15,348 nucleotides of DNA, taken from contig DATDTL010000077.1 of the NCBI GenBank assembly GCA_035290885.1, positions 1 through 15,348 of the forward strand, written 5' to 3'. A program made the translations under genes and the position numbers. The notes beneath the pieces are model-generated. The model was given only the letters and a program-made list of their open reading frames with translations, had not been told where the DNA came from and made no database searches. Origin of the DNA: JACQID01 sp035290885 (lineage in GTDB: Archaea > Aenigmatarchaeota > Aenigmatarchaeia > GW2011-AR5). This document shows, one piece after another, positions 5,414 to 11,912 of the stretch (the first letter of the stretch is position 1; the number at the start of each line of letters is the position of its first letter).

Positions 5414-5961
5414 AATTTCTCCCCTGTCTGAAGTTTTTTTTCAGTCACATAGATGCCGTCGTTAAATACCCTTCCGTCCCTGTCCGATATCTTGCATATA
5501 GCCTCTATGTTCCTGCAAGTCTGCCCGACTTCCTCTATGTCCGTACCCTTGACGACTACGGCATCCTTTGAAGCCGTGACTTCCACGTTTCCCCTTATGC
5601 TTGTGATTCTTGGGGCTTTTTCCCCGAGGAAGTTCTTGACTATGACCTCCCTGCCCTTGACTTCCACGTTTATCGGGAAATGCGAATAATGCGTCTTCAT
5701 AGTGTACTCGTAGCCTTTTGTCACGCCGGTTATCATGTTCCGCGCATGCGCCACTATAGCGCCCACGATGGCCTTTATTTGCCTCCGTTCGCTTTCCGAC
5801 GAAACCACGAGCGTTTCGCCGTTTTTCTCAATAGTAACTACGGAATTGAACATGGGATTTTCAAAGCTTTTCAAGAGCTCGCCCTTCGGGCCCTTTATTT
5901 TCATGTCAAGGGCGCTCACGGAAACGTCCACGCCTTTTGGTATAGCAACTTCTTTTTTCAT
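5410..5961 (-). CDS. rpl6: Large-subunit ribosomal protein L6 (uL6)
   Basis: The 183-aa product contains two repeated L6 domains. L6 binds 23S rRNA near the sarcin-ricin loop and the factor-binding site. Domain 1 (about 1-80) has IPKGVDVSVSALDMKIKGPK and the helix RRQIKAIVGAIVAHARNMI. Domain 2 (about 85-175) has GYEYTMKTHYSHFPINVEVK, then NFLGEKAPR and a late GTDIEEVGQTCRNIEAICKI, which is the archaeal L9e/L6 form. The ATG at 5961 is preceded by GAGGT 7 nt upstream, and the gene starts 10 nt after the S8 stop. It overlaps L32e by 4 nt. Confidence 0.97.
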   Translation of the reverse strand: MKKEVAIPKGVDVSVSALDMKIKGPKGELLKSFENPMFNSVVTIEKNGETLVVSSESERRQIKAIVGAIVAHARNMITGVTKGYEYTMKTHYSHFPINVEVKGREVIVKNFLGEKAPRITSIRGNVEVTASKDAVVVKGTDIEEVGQTCRNIEAICKISDRDGRVFNDGIYVTEKKLQTGEKL

Positions 5962-5971
5962 TCAAATTACC

Positions 5972-6358
5972 TCAATACACATAAGCCAATAACTTGCCTC
6001 CTGTGCCGCCCTGTATGGCGGTTTTCTTGGTCATGACTCCGGCAGGAGTGGAAAGTATCAGGGTTCCCATGTCCCTCGCCGGCAGGAATCTTGCTTCCCA
6101 TTTTTTGAAGCTTGAAGTCCTCACAGCGAACCTGGGCCTCACGGCCCTTGCCACGTTTATTTTGCCCTTCATCTCCACCCGGAATTGCCCGGATTTCTGG
6201 TCGTCCATGAATTCAAAGCTGCCTATGTAACCCTCTTGCTGCAATATTTTAAGCACGTCTTTCACGGTGCTTGACGCCGGAACCGTGCACTCGTGCTTTC
6301 CGACCTTGTCGGCATTGTTAAGCGTGTACATGACGTCCGGGAGAATGTCGTGCCTCAT
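5972..6358 (-). CDS. rps8: Small-subunit ribosomal protein S8 (uS8)
   Basis: S8 binds the central domain of 16S rRNA and helps assemble the platform. The 128-aa sequence begins MRHDILPDVMYTLNNADKVG, aligning with the usual archaeal N-terminus (MxxDPLADALxxIxNAExxGK). It continues with LKILQQEGYIGSFEFMDDQK and ends GTLILSTPAGVMTKKTAIQG then GGKLLAYVY, the family-typical C-terminus. I chose ATG 6358 over an in-frame ATG at 6424 because the extra 22 residues would overlap S14 and match nothing in the family. AGGGGG lies about 9-10 nt upstream of 6358. A 13-codon frame upstream stops across this ATG (ATGA overlap). Confidence 0.95.
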   Translation of the reverse strand: MRHDILPDVMYTLNNADKVGKHECTVPASSTVKDVLKILQQEGYIGSFEFMDDQKSGQFRVEMKGKINVARAVRPRFAVRTSSFKKWEARFLPARDMGTLILSTPAGVMTKKTAIQGGTGGKLLAYVY

Positions 6359-6396
6359 GCAAACAAGCCCCCTTCGCATTTCATTGGAATTTTCAT
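6355..6396 (-). CDS. Possible 13-codon minicistron between S14 and S8
   Basis: Directly after S14, the sequence GGTGA (which includes the S14 stop) is followed 5 nt later by ATG at 6396. The frame encodes MKIPMKCEGGLFA and stops with TGA at 6355-6357, overlapping the S8 start codon in an ATGA. Both the Shine-Dalgarno spacing and the overlap are as good as for the real genes of this operon. It may be a coupling peptide that carries ribosomes from S14 to S8 across a gap of about 43 nt, or a coincidence. No homology is visible. Confidence 0.3.
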   Translation of the reverse strand: MKIPMKCEGGLFA

Positions 6397-6401
6397 TGTC
6401 T

Positions 6402-6560
6402 TCACCTGTATTTATGGAAACCAAGGTCCGCCGCGACTTCCCTGAAGCATCTCCTGCAGTACATGAGGCCGTACTTCCTTATAAGCCCCCTCATGCTGCC
6501 GCATCGCACGCATTTTCGCGAGCCTTTTCCCTGTTTCCTCTTGATAGCTTTCAAACGCAT
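6402..6560 (-). CDS. rps14: Small-subunit ribosomal protein S14 (uS14), zinc-binding short form
   Basis: A 52-codon frame runs from ATG 6560 to TGA 6402-6404. The protein has KCVRCGSMRGLIRKYGLMYC then RRCFREVAADLGFHKY, the unmistakable archaeal S14 with the C-x2-C-x14-C-x2-C zinc site (Cys 17, 20, 35, 38). S14 sits in the 30S head and contacts tRNA-binding elements. GGAGTGAT lies a few bases upstream and includes the L5 stop, so S14 is coupled to L5 (7-nt gap). Length and motif spacing are normal for the family. Confidence 0.97.
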   Translation of the reverse strand: MRLKAIKRKQGKGSRKCVRCGSMRGLIRKYGLMYCRRCFREVAADLGFHKYR

Positions 6561-6567
6561 AAAATCA

Positions 6568-7059
6568 TCACTCCACTTTTATGTTGAATTTCTCCTTCAT
6601 GAACTGCATTGCCTCGTCCTTGGTTATCACGTGCTTCTTTCCCACCTTGTGAGGATGCATTTTCTTCTTGACCGAATATCCGGGCCTCTCAAGCGTGACG
6701 CACACGTCCATGCCTATCACGCCTATCTTCGGGTCATAGTCCATGCCCGGAACGTCTATGTATTCTTTCACCCCGAATGCAAAATTGCCCTTGTCATCAA
6801 AGCTTGATGCCTTTATCCTGTTTTCCGCCGCCTCAAGCATTCTTTTTGCGAATTTTGCCGGCTCGTCCCTTATCGTTATCTTGCAGCCTATCGCCTTGTT
6901 CTTCGGCACCCCAAAAGTGTTTCTTTTGGCGGTCTTGATTATCACTGCCGTCTTCTCTGTCAGCCTCTCCAGCACCTTCTTGGCGTTGTCCACCGGCACG
7001 TGCGTGCCACAGCCTATGTTGCACACTACCTTCTCTATGCGTATGTCTTTCATGCCCAT
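6568..7059 (-). CDS. rpl5: Large-subunit ribosomal protein L5 (uL5)
   Basis: L5 binds 5S rRNA in the central protuberance and contacts P-site tRNA. The 163-aa product begins MGMKDIRIEKVVCNIGCGTH, continues with KTAKRNTFGVPKNKAIGCKI and TIRDEPAKFAKRMLEAAENR, and has YIDVPGMDYDPKIGVIGMDV then LERPGYSVKKKMHPHKVGKK, all typical of archaeal L5. I place the start at ATG 7059 because GGTGA ends 5 nt before it, at the end of S4e. An in-frame ATG at 7083 would lie inside S4e and add residues absent from the family. ATG 7053 is a second possibility. Confidence 0.96.
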   Translation of the reverse strand: MGMKDIRIEKVVCNIGCGTHVPVDNAKKVLERLTEKTAVIIKTAKRNTFGVPKNKAIGCKITIRDEPAKFAKRMLEAAENRIKASSFDDKGNFAFGVKEYIDVPGMDYDPKIGVIGMDVCVTLERPGYSVKKKMHPHKVGKKHVITKDEAMQFMKEKFNIKVE

Positions 7060-7060
7060 A

Positions 7061-7756
7061 TCATTCACCGCGGGCCTCCGCAACGTCTATGACCGGCGTT
7101 TCCTCGCCTATCACGAACACATAATCCTTTGGCACCACAACGTCCGCGCCGCCGGTCTCCAGAACCACTATCCCGGCTTCGGAACCCGTCGTCGTTATCA
7201 TCTTCTTTATCTTTCCGGCAGTGCCCACGTTCTTGCCCTTTATTATGACGGCATGGGACCCTGCCTTCATTTTCAGCACGCCTTTTATCGTGCCTGCCGG
7301 AATGTCAATCATCAATGTGTCTCCTGTGCTGTAATCCTTGGAATCCACGATTATGTTGCTGCCGTTGTAAAGGTTCAGCTGCATCTTCCCCTCCTTCAGC
7401 ACGGTCTTGTTGCTTATCTTCGCAAGCTTCATTCCGCCGCGCGATTTCATGAATCGCATCCTGCTCTTCTCGGGCAGCACAAGATAGCTCTCGCTCCCCA
7501 CGGAAATCACGTCCATGACTCCTGCAGGGAACTTCACGTCTTTCCTGACAATCCCGTCCACCTTCACAAGGCCCCTGTTAAGTATGTCCTTTGCCTCCTT
7601 CATGGTCGCGGCAAATTTCATGGCGTCCCTCAGGAATATGCCAAGAGGCATGGCTGTCTTGCTGCTATGAGGGCCCGGAACGGGCTTCACCGCATATTTC
7701 TTGGTTTTCCTCTCCAGCGGCCAGAACAATGGCATCGCATAACGCTTAAGGCTCAT
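7061..7756 (-). CDS. rps4e: Small-subunit ribosomal protein S4e (eS4)
   Basis: The 231-aa product is the archaeal/eukaryotic S4e, located on the 30S body and absent from bacteria. It starts with a variant of the family N-terminus (SLKRYAMPLFWPLERKTKKY, then VPGPHSSKTAMPLGIFLRDA). An S4-like RNA-binding domain follows at about 47-90 (KDILNRGLVKVDGIVRKDVK), then the S4e central domain around LVLPEKSRMRFMKSRGGMKL and a KOW-like segment (GVLKMKAGSHAVIIKGKNVG). The C-terminus carries DYVFVIGEETPVID. Its ATG overlaps the L24 stop (ATGA) and its end encodes the ribosome-binding site of L5. Confidence 0.97.
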   Translation of the reverse strand: MSLKRYAMPLFWPLERKTKKYAVKPVPGPHSSKTAMPLGIFLRDAMKFAATMKEAKDILNRGLVKVDGIVRKDVKFPAGVMDVISVGSESYLVLPEKSRMRFMKSRGGMKLAKISNKTVLKEGKMQLNLYNGSNIIVDSKDYSTGDTLMIDIPAGTIKGVLKMKAGSHAVIIKGKNVGTAGKIKKMITTTGSEAGIVVLETGGADVVVPKDYVFVIGEETPVIDVAEARGE

Positions 7757-8121
7757 TTATTGATCCTCCTCTTCTTGTCATCCCTATAAATTTTCACTAT
7801 GCTGACGTTGCTCGGGTCAACCGGCACGTTCGCCTCCTTTCCCGAGCCCTTCTTCCTCTTGACTCCTTCCACGTAAATCTTCAGGGCCTTCATGTCCACG
7901 GCAGTGACCGCTCCTCTTGTCTTGCGGAACTCTCCCCTCGTGACAACGACCTCGTCGCCCTTTCTGATCTTCATGCTTCTTCTGCCGGTTTCCTTGCGCA
8001 GCACTTTATCTAAATGAGCCGAAAGCATGTTCTGCCTCAGATGACCCGAAGCGTTGTAGCGGTATTTCCGCTGCTTTCTTGGCTGCGTGCTCGTTTTCCA
8101 TGCCGACGAAAATTCTTTCAT
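7753..8121 (-). CDS. rpl24: Large-subunit ribosomal protein L24 (uL24)
   Basis: L24 is an early assembly protein binding the 5' domain of 23S rRNA near the exit tunnel. The 122-aa product starts MKEFSSAWKTSTQPRKQRKY with the archaeal N-terminal pattern (S..WK.S.QPRKQRK), then SAHLDKVLRKE. Its KOW domain reads KIRKGDEVVVTRGEFRKTRG then AVTAVD. The C-terminus includes VPVDPSNVSIVKIYRDDKKR. I chose ATG 8121. A GTG at 8130 in frame would add MII and overlap L14 by 4 nt, and this cannot be excluded. GGTG lies 8 nt before ATG 8121 at the L14 end. Confidence 0.96.
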   Translation of the reverse strand: MKEFSSAWKTSTQPRKQRKYRYNASGHLRQNMLSAHLDKVLRKETGRRSMKIRKGDEVVVTRGEFRKTRGAVTAVDMKALKIYVEGVKRKKGSGKEANVPVDPSNVSIVKIYRDDKKRRINK

Positions 8122-8126
8122 GATTA

Positions 8127-8528
8127 TCACACCACAAGGCTTGCTATTTTTCCTATCATGGAAAATCTTTCCACGACCTCTTTCGCTATTACGCTTCTTA
8201 TCTCGGTTCCTGTCGGCTCAAACGTCTTGGAGTTTACCAGCACCGCGGCGTTGTCGCTGAATTTCACCCTTGTGCCGTCCGACCTTCTGAATTCCTTCTT
8301 CTGCCTCACTATGACGCAATACACCATCTGGTGCATGACCTTCTCCTTTCCCTTCTTGACCGCGCATATGACCACATCGCCAACGCCGGCCTTGGGATTC
8401 CTTCGCTGGACGCCCCGGTATCCCTTCACTGCTATTATCTCAAGTTCCTTTGCGCCGGAATTGTCCGCGCACTTTATGCGCGACATTATCTGCAGGGCTC
8501 TCGGGATTCTTGCGGTCACTGCCTTCAT
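8127..8528 (-). CDS. rpl14: Large-subunit ribosomal protein L14 (uL14)
   Basis: L14 (133 aa) forms part of the intersubunit bridge and the binding site of the anti-association factor aIF6. The signature is complete: RALQIMSRIKCADNSGAKEL, then VKGYRGVQRRNPKAGVGDVV, KGKEKVMHQMVYCVIVRQKK and EFRRSDGTRVKFSDNAAVLV. It ends SMIGKIASLVV. It overlaps S17 by 4 nt (ATGA). Length is normal for archaea. Confidence 0.98.
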   Translation of the reverse strand: MKAVTARIPRALQIMSRIKCADNSGAKELEIIAVKGYRGVQRRNPKAGVGDVVICAVKKGKEKVMHQMVYCVIVRQKKEFRRSDGTRVKFSDNAAVLVNSKTFEPTGTEIRSVIAKEVVERFSMIGKIASLVV

Positions 8529-8857
8529 TTCTTATCAACCACCACGAATTTTTTTGTCTTTGACAGCGGGCGGCATTCCGCTATCGTCACCGTGTCGCCT
8601 ATGGACGCGGAAAGGCATTCCGGATTGTATGCCGCCACTTTTGTGTTCCTTCTCTCGTACCTTTCGTACTTCGGCACATAATTATAATAATGCCACTTGA
8701 CTATCGCGGTTTTCTGGGCCCTGTTGGACACAACTTCCCCGCGGAATATCCTTCCGCGGACTTTCAGGTGGCCGTGCCACGGGCACTTGGCGTCCGTGCA
8801 CTTGCCCTTGGGCGCGATAACCCCGATGCCGATGTCCTTTTTTCCGTCCTTTTCCAT
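8525..8857 (-). CDS. rps17: Small-subunit ribosomal protein S17 (uS17)
   Basis: S17 binds helix 11 of 16S rRNA and is an early assembly protein of the 30S body. The 110-aa product has the archaeal N-terminal extension (KDIGIGVIAPKGKCTDAKCP then WHGHLKVRGRIF). This includes the CTDAKCPWHG segment matching the conserved C.D..CP.HG, where two cysteines occur. The OB-fold core follows, with GEVVSNRAQKTAIVKWHYYN and VPKYERYERRNTKVAAYNPE, ending GDTVTIAECRPLSKTKKFVV. ATG 8857 is preceded by GGTGA, 4 nt away, and that motif contains the Rpp29 stop. Confidence 0.97.
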   Translation of the reverse strand: MEKDGKKDIGIGVIAPKGKCTDAKCPWHGHLKVRGRIFRGEVVSNRAQKTAIVKWHYYNYVPKYERYERRNTKVAAYNPECLSASIGDTVTIAECRPLSKTKKFVVVDKK

Positions 8858-8861
8858 CTTT

Positions 8862-9137
8862 TCACCATCTTGATATCTTCTTCTTTATCCTGTCCTCGGG
8901 CCTTGCTATTATGAAATTTCCGTCCACATCCACTTTTTTTCTGTCAACGACGAGCCTGAACATCGCGTTTTTCTTTTCCACTTTCCTGTCGCCTGATCCC
9001 GTCCTCAGCACCATCACGCGCATGCCCTCGTCTATAATCCGGCCTTTCAAGCCGATTTGCGATGCGTTCGGGGAGCGCATGATTTCGCATTCAAGCCCTA
9101 TCAGCTCGTGGCGAACGATGTTCCTTGCGTTCCTCAT
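8862..9137 (-). CDS. rnp1: RNase P protein component 1 (Rpp29/Pop4)
   Basis: This 91-aa protein is the archaeal Rpp29 subunit, which pairs with Rpp21 on the specificity domain of RNase P RNA and aids 5' maturation of tRNA. Its Sm-like barrel core is visible: RHELIGLECEIMRSPNASQI, GLKGRIIDEGMRVMVLRTGS, and FRLVVDRKKVDVDGNFIIAR. It sits between aIF1 and S17, the standard archaeal location. The ATG directly follows the aIF1 TGA with no gap. The C-terminus is basic (RIKKKISRW). Length fits the short archaeal form. Confidence 0.94.
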   Translation of the reverse strand: MRNARNIVRHELIGLECEIMRSPNASQIGLKGRIIDEGMRVMVLRTGSGDRKVEKKNAMFRLVVDRKKVDVDGNFIIARPEDRIKKKISRW

Positions 9138-9449
9138 TCACTTCACTTCTATCATGTCCTCGGGAAATCCTTCCTCCACCAGTATCTGCTTCACCCTCTG
9201 CTTGTGGTTTCCCTGAAGATCTATTCGGCCGTTCTTTTGGGTTCCGCCGCATGCCAACTTGGATTTGAGCTTCGTCGCCACTTCCCTCAGGCTGATTTGC
9301 GTGTTGTCTATGCCCTTTATAACGGTTATATATTTGCCGTATCTTTTTTGCTCCGTGCTTATGGTTATTTTTCTTGACTCCTTCGCTATCGTCTCGCACA
9401 CGCACAATTCCTTTGGCAAACCGCATTTTGGGCAAACTGCTATCTTCAA
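9138..9449 (-). CDS. Translation initiation factor aIF1 (SUI1 family), TTG start
   Basis: aIF1 binds the 30S P-site region and monitors start-codon selection. The 103-aa product has the archaeal N-terminal Cys motif (CPKCGLPKELCVCETIAKES; Cys 6, 9, 16, 18) and a SUI1 domain (ITVIKGIDNTQISLREVATK, LACGGTQKNGRIDLQGNHKQ, ending GFPEDMIEVK). No ATG exists near the N-terminus in this frame. The family normally starts 4-5 residues before the first Cys pair, which points to TTG at 9449. This TTG overlaps the L29 stop in TTGA, next to AGGTGG. A weak start codon plus overlap would tie its yield to L29 translation. Confidence 0.95.
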   Translation of the reverse strand: MKIAVCPKCGLPKELCVCETIAKESRKITISTEQKRYGKYITVIKGIDNTQISLREVATKLKSKLACGGTQKNGRIDLQGNHKQRVKQILVEEGFPEDMIEVK

Positions 9450-9640
9450 CCACCTCTCTTTTTCGTGAGTAGTTTCGCTATTGTCCGTCTCATCTCCCGT
9501 ATGTTTCCGGGATTCTTGACCGTGCTTCCTACTTCGCTGAGCGCCATTTCCTTGGACAACTCAAGCTTTATCTCCTGTATCTTGGCGTCTATTTCTCCGG
9601 CCTTCAAAGCCTTTAGCTTGTCTTTCTTTATAAGCGCCAT
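9446..9640 (-). CDS. rpl29: Large-subunit ribosomal protein L29 (uL29)
   Basis: L29 (64 aa) is a two-helix protein next to the exit tunnel that helps form the docking site for SRP and translocon. The sequence has LKAGEIDAKIQEIKLELSKE and the diagnostic VKNPGNIREMRRTIAKLLTK then KRGG. ATG 9640 begins 4 nt after the S3 stop. The frame stays open upstream to 9778, but that stretch is the very basic shadow of the S3 tail and is not part of L29. Its stop overlaps the aIF1 TTG. Confidence 0.96.
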   Translation of the reverse strand: MALIKKDKLKALKAGEIDAKIQEIKLELSKEMALSEVGSTVKNPGNIREMRRTIAKLLTKKRGG

Positions 9641-9644
9641 ATAA

Positions 9645-10394
9645 TCATTCCTTGCTCTCTTCCTCTGCTGCCGGCTTCTCTTCCGTTTTCTTCTTCGCCT
9701 TCTTTGCAGGCTTCTTCTCCGCTTCCACGATGACAGGAACCGCTTCAGCAGGAGCCGTTTCCGTGACTGCCTCTGCAACAGCTTCAGCGGTCACCGGAAC
9801 GTCAATCATCTTTCTCACGCTTGCCGTGACGGATTCCGGATAATCCACCATTATCTGCACGGACACGCCTATGTTGCCAAGCTTGGGATTGGCCACAGTG
9901 AATCCCTTGCGAACATGAATCCGTGCCATCTCCCCGGCCTTCTTCAGATAGCCTGCCACGAACCTGTCCCTTCGCGACCTTTCTCCGGAAAGCTTTCCGG
10001 ACATGACTATTTCGCACCCAATGGCTCCGGACCTCATTATCCTCTCAAGATAAAAGTTGCCAAGCCTCCTGTAATTTACGCCCGATTCTATCTGGGATGC
10101 TATGCTCTTTGCCATTATGCCCGCATCCAGATTGGCATCGTTTATCTTCTGCACGTCTATTTGCGGATTATCTATCTTGAACTTCTCCCTGAGCATGTCC
10201 GTTATTTCCCGTATTTTTTCACCGCCGGAGCCGATTATTAATCCAGGGGTCGTCGTATGAAGCACTATTCTTGTCATTATCGGCGTCTTCTGTATCTCTA
10301 TGTCCCCCACCTTGGCCGTGGAGAAGTGCTTTCGTATGTACTCCTGCATATTGACCTCTTCCTTGGCCTTGTTTATGAATATTCTTTCCTTCAT
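9645..10394 (-). CDS. rps3: Small-subunit ribosomal protein S3 (uS3)
   Basis: S3 lies at the mRNA entry site of the 30S head. The 249-aa product has a type II KH domain with the GSGGEKI loop (about 16-95; TTTPGLIIGSGGEKIREITD) and a C-terminal S3 domain with MRSGAIGCEIVMSGKLSGER, SRRDRFVAGYLKKAGEMARI and KGFTVANPKLGNIGVSVQIM. After about residue 195 there is a low-complexity Ala/Val/Glu then Lys/Glu-rich tail ending EEESKE, probably disordered, as in other archaeal S3 proteins though variable between species. The start overlaps L22 as ATGA, with GGTGA 5 nt upstream. Confidence 0.97.
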   Translation of the reverse strand: MKERIFINKAKEEVNMQEYIRKHFSTAKVGDIEIQKTPIMTRIVLHTTTPGLIIGSGGEKIREITDMLREKFKIDNPQIDVQKINDANLDAGIMAKSIASQIESGVNYRRLGNFYLERIMRSGAIGCEIVMSGKLSGERSRRDRFVAGYLKKAGEMARIHVRKGFTVANPKLGNIGVSVQIMVDYPESVTASVRKMIDVPVTAEAVAEAVTETAPAEAVPVIVEAEKKPAKKAKKKTEEKPAAEEESKE

Positions 10395-10810
10395 TTTTTC
10401 ACCGTTTTGGCAACTGATGGCTTGGACTGCTTTCCCCTCTCAATAAGCATCATTTCCACGTTCGCTGTCTTCATGATTGAGCCGTAACCCGACTTCCTTC
10501 TCCTTCTTCTTAGCATCGTTCCCTTGTGCGAGGAAGCGTGAACAAAGAGCTTGTCCATGTCCAGCCCCAGCACTTGCGCGTTCTTTTCGCAGCTTGCGAG
10601 CAGGTCCAGCATCTCCTTTACGGTTTTCGTGTAGTATTTGCCTTTCATGCTCCGCTTTCCGGCATACATGTCTTCCAGCATGCTTTTGGCAACGTTGAAC
10701 TTCTTCCTCTTTATCATGTTGCATATCAGATGCCCTGTCTTCGGGCTGATCCTGAGATTGCTGCCGTATGCCTTGGCATGCTTCTCCTCCGGCGCGAACG
10801 TGTATGGCAT
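10391..10810 (-). CDS. rpl22: Large-subunit ribosomal protein L22 (uL22)
   Basis: L22 lines the peptide exit tunnel with a long beta-hairpin. The 139-aa product starts MPYTFAPEEKHAKAYGSNLR, followed by ISPKTGHLICNMIKRKKFNV. It carries LLASCEKNAQVLGLDMDKLF, then the hairpin region TMLRRRRRKSGYGSIMKTAN. The ending VEMMLIERGKQ is also typical. I chose ATG 10810, which has GAGTGAT just upstream. A GTG at 10819 in the same frame is also possible but less family-like. It begins shortly after S19 and overlaps S3 by 4 nt. Confidence 0.96.
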   Translation of the reverse strand: MPYTFAPEEKHAKAYGSNLRISPKTGHLICNMIKRKKFNVAKSMLEDMYAGKRSMKGKYYTKTVKEMLDLLASCEKNAQVLGLDMDKLFVHASSHKGTMLRRRRRKSGYGSIMKTANVEMMLIERGKQSKPSVAKTVKK

Positions 10811-10821
10811 TTTTATCACTC

Positions 10822-11205
10822 TTACTTCAGGGCTACCGCCTTGCTTGAGCGCGTGGCTCCTATGCCGGGCGACGAGTGCTTTACCCGGACCCGCGCAAGG
10901 GAGAACTCCCCAAGCCTGCGTCCCAGCATCTCCACTTTTATGTCAACTGAAAAGTATTCCTTTCCGTTGTAGATGGCTATCTTATTTCCCACCATCTCCG
11001 GGATTATGACCATGTCGCGGCAATGCGTCCTTATCAGCTTGCCGTCGTTCTTTCTCAAGTCTTCTATGAATTTTTTCTCCTGCTTCGTGTATCCACGCAG
11101 AAGCGCCCTTCTTGCGCGGGAGTCCACGAACTTGCTGAACTCCTCCATGTTCATGGCCTGGAGCTCTTCTGTGGTTTTCCCCTTGAACAAAAATTTCTTT
11201 GCCAT
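10822..11205 (-). CDS. rps19: Small-subunit ribosomal protein S19 (uS19)
   Basis: S19 is located in the 30S head and makes contact with tRNA and with the central protuberance. The 127-aa product begins MAKKFLFKGKTTEELQAMNM then EEFSKFVDSRARRALLRGYT, the archaeal/eukaryotic N-terminal extension. The conserved core follows: KLIRTHCRDMVIIPEMVGNK and YNGKEYFSVDIKVEMLGRRL, then GEFSLARVRVKHSSPGIGAT. ATG 11205 is preceded by AAGTGAT, which includes the L2 stop. Spacing to both neighbours is under 5 nt before start-site choice at L22. Confidence 0.98.
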   Translation of the reverse strand: MAKKFLFKGKTTEELQAMNMEEFSKFVDSRARRALLRGYTKQEKKFIEDLRKNDGKLIRTHCRDMVIIPEMVGNKIAIYNGKEYFSVDIKVEMLGRRLGEFSLARVRVKHSSPGIGATRSSKAVALK

Positions 11206-11209
11206 TTAA

Positions 11210-11902
11210 TCACTTCTTCCTTCCAGTTCTCCTTGCCGCAATGCTTCCGACCTTCCTTCCCGGAGGAGCGTCCCTTGAAACCGTCTTGTGCTTTCCAAAG
11301 TTCTTTCCGCCGAACGGATGCTGCACTACGTTCTTGTTCGTCGCCGATGTCTTTGCCGTGAACTTGCCAAGAGCCTTCATCGCATGGTACTTGTTTCCGG
11401 CCTTCATAAAAGGCTTGTCCTTCCTGCCTGAGCCTGCGGTCGTGCCAATCGTGGCCCTGCAGTCTACCGGCATTTCTGCTTTTTTCTTGGAAGGCAACAT
11501 CACCGTGACCTTCTTCTCTTCCCTTGCGATCACGACTGCAAACGTGCCCGAGCTTCTGCAGAGCTTGCCTCCGTCGCCCGGCCTCAATTCAATATTATAA
11601 ATTCTCGTCCCTTCCGGAATGTCTTTCAGCGCGCTTATGTTGCCTTCTTCAATGGACGACATGGATATGGTCTGTCCCACGGTTATGCCCTGATGCGGCA
11701 GGTGCAGCACCCGTTTGCCGTCAAAATCCACTTCTGCAAGTGGAAGCGTCTTGCCCGGCGCGTCTATTATCTTCATGACCGTGCCCTGCGTCACTCCCTT
11801 GGGGATGTTATCATACGTCGCAAGGCCCGGGAACCTGTGAGAAGGCGACCTGTATCTAGGATTGCCCTTTCCTCTCCTCTGTTGTATCAAGTTCTTTCCC
11901 AT
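11210..11902 (-). CDS. rpl2: Large-subunit ribosomal protein L2 (uL2)
   Basis: L2 supports the peptidyl-transferase centre and subunit association. The 230-aa product has the N-terminal OB-like domain with GKNLIQQRRGKGNPRYRSPS and LHLPHQGITVGQTISMSSIE, an SH3-like domain with IYNIELRPGDGGKLCRSSGT, and the conserved C-terminal loop KNVVQHPFGGKNFGKHKTVS then RDAPPGRKVG, holding the universally conserved His residue. Length is close to the archaeal norm (about 240). ATG 11902 follows GGTGA by 4 nt, and L23 ends 10 nt upstream. Confidence 0.98.
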   Translation of the reverse strand: MGKNLIQQRRGKGNPRYRSPSHRFPGLATYDNIPKGVTQGTVMKIIDAPGKTLPLAEVDFDGKRVLHLPHQGITVGQTISMSSIEEGNISALKDIPEGTRIYNIELRPGDGGKLCRSSGTFAVVIAREEKKVTVMLPSKKKAEMPVDCRATIGTTAGSGRKDKPFMKAGNKYHAMKALGKFTAKTSATNKNVVQHPFGGKNFGKHKTVSRDAPPGRKVGSIAARRTGRKK

Positions 11903-11912
11903 TGTTTCACCA

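Noticed and set aside
6743..7789. A 348-codon open frame on the plus strand
   Set aside because: It is antisense to L5 and S4e, which are unmistakable. The translated product is low-quality, His/Leu/Cys-rich and matches nothing recognisable.
9641..9778. A long Arg-rich N-terminal extension of L29
   Set aside because: The stretch is another frame of the S3 tail. L29 family proteins start at the ATG at 9640.
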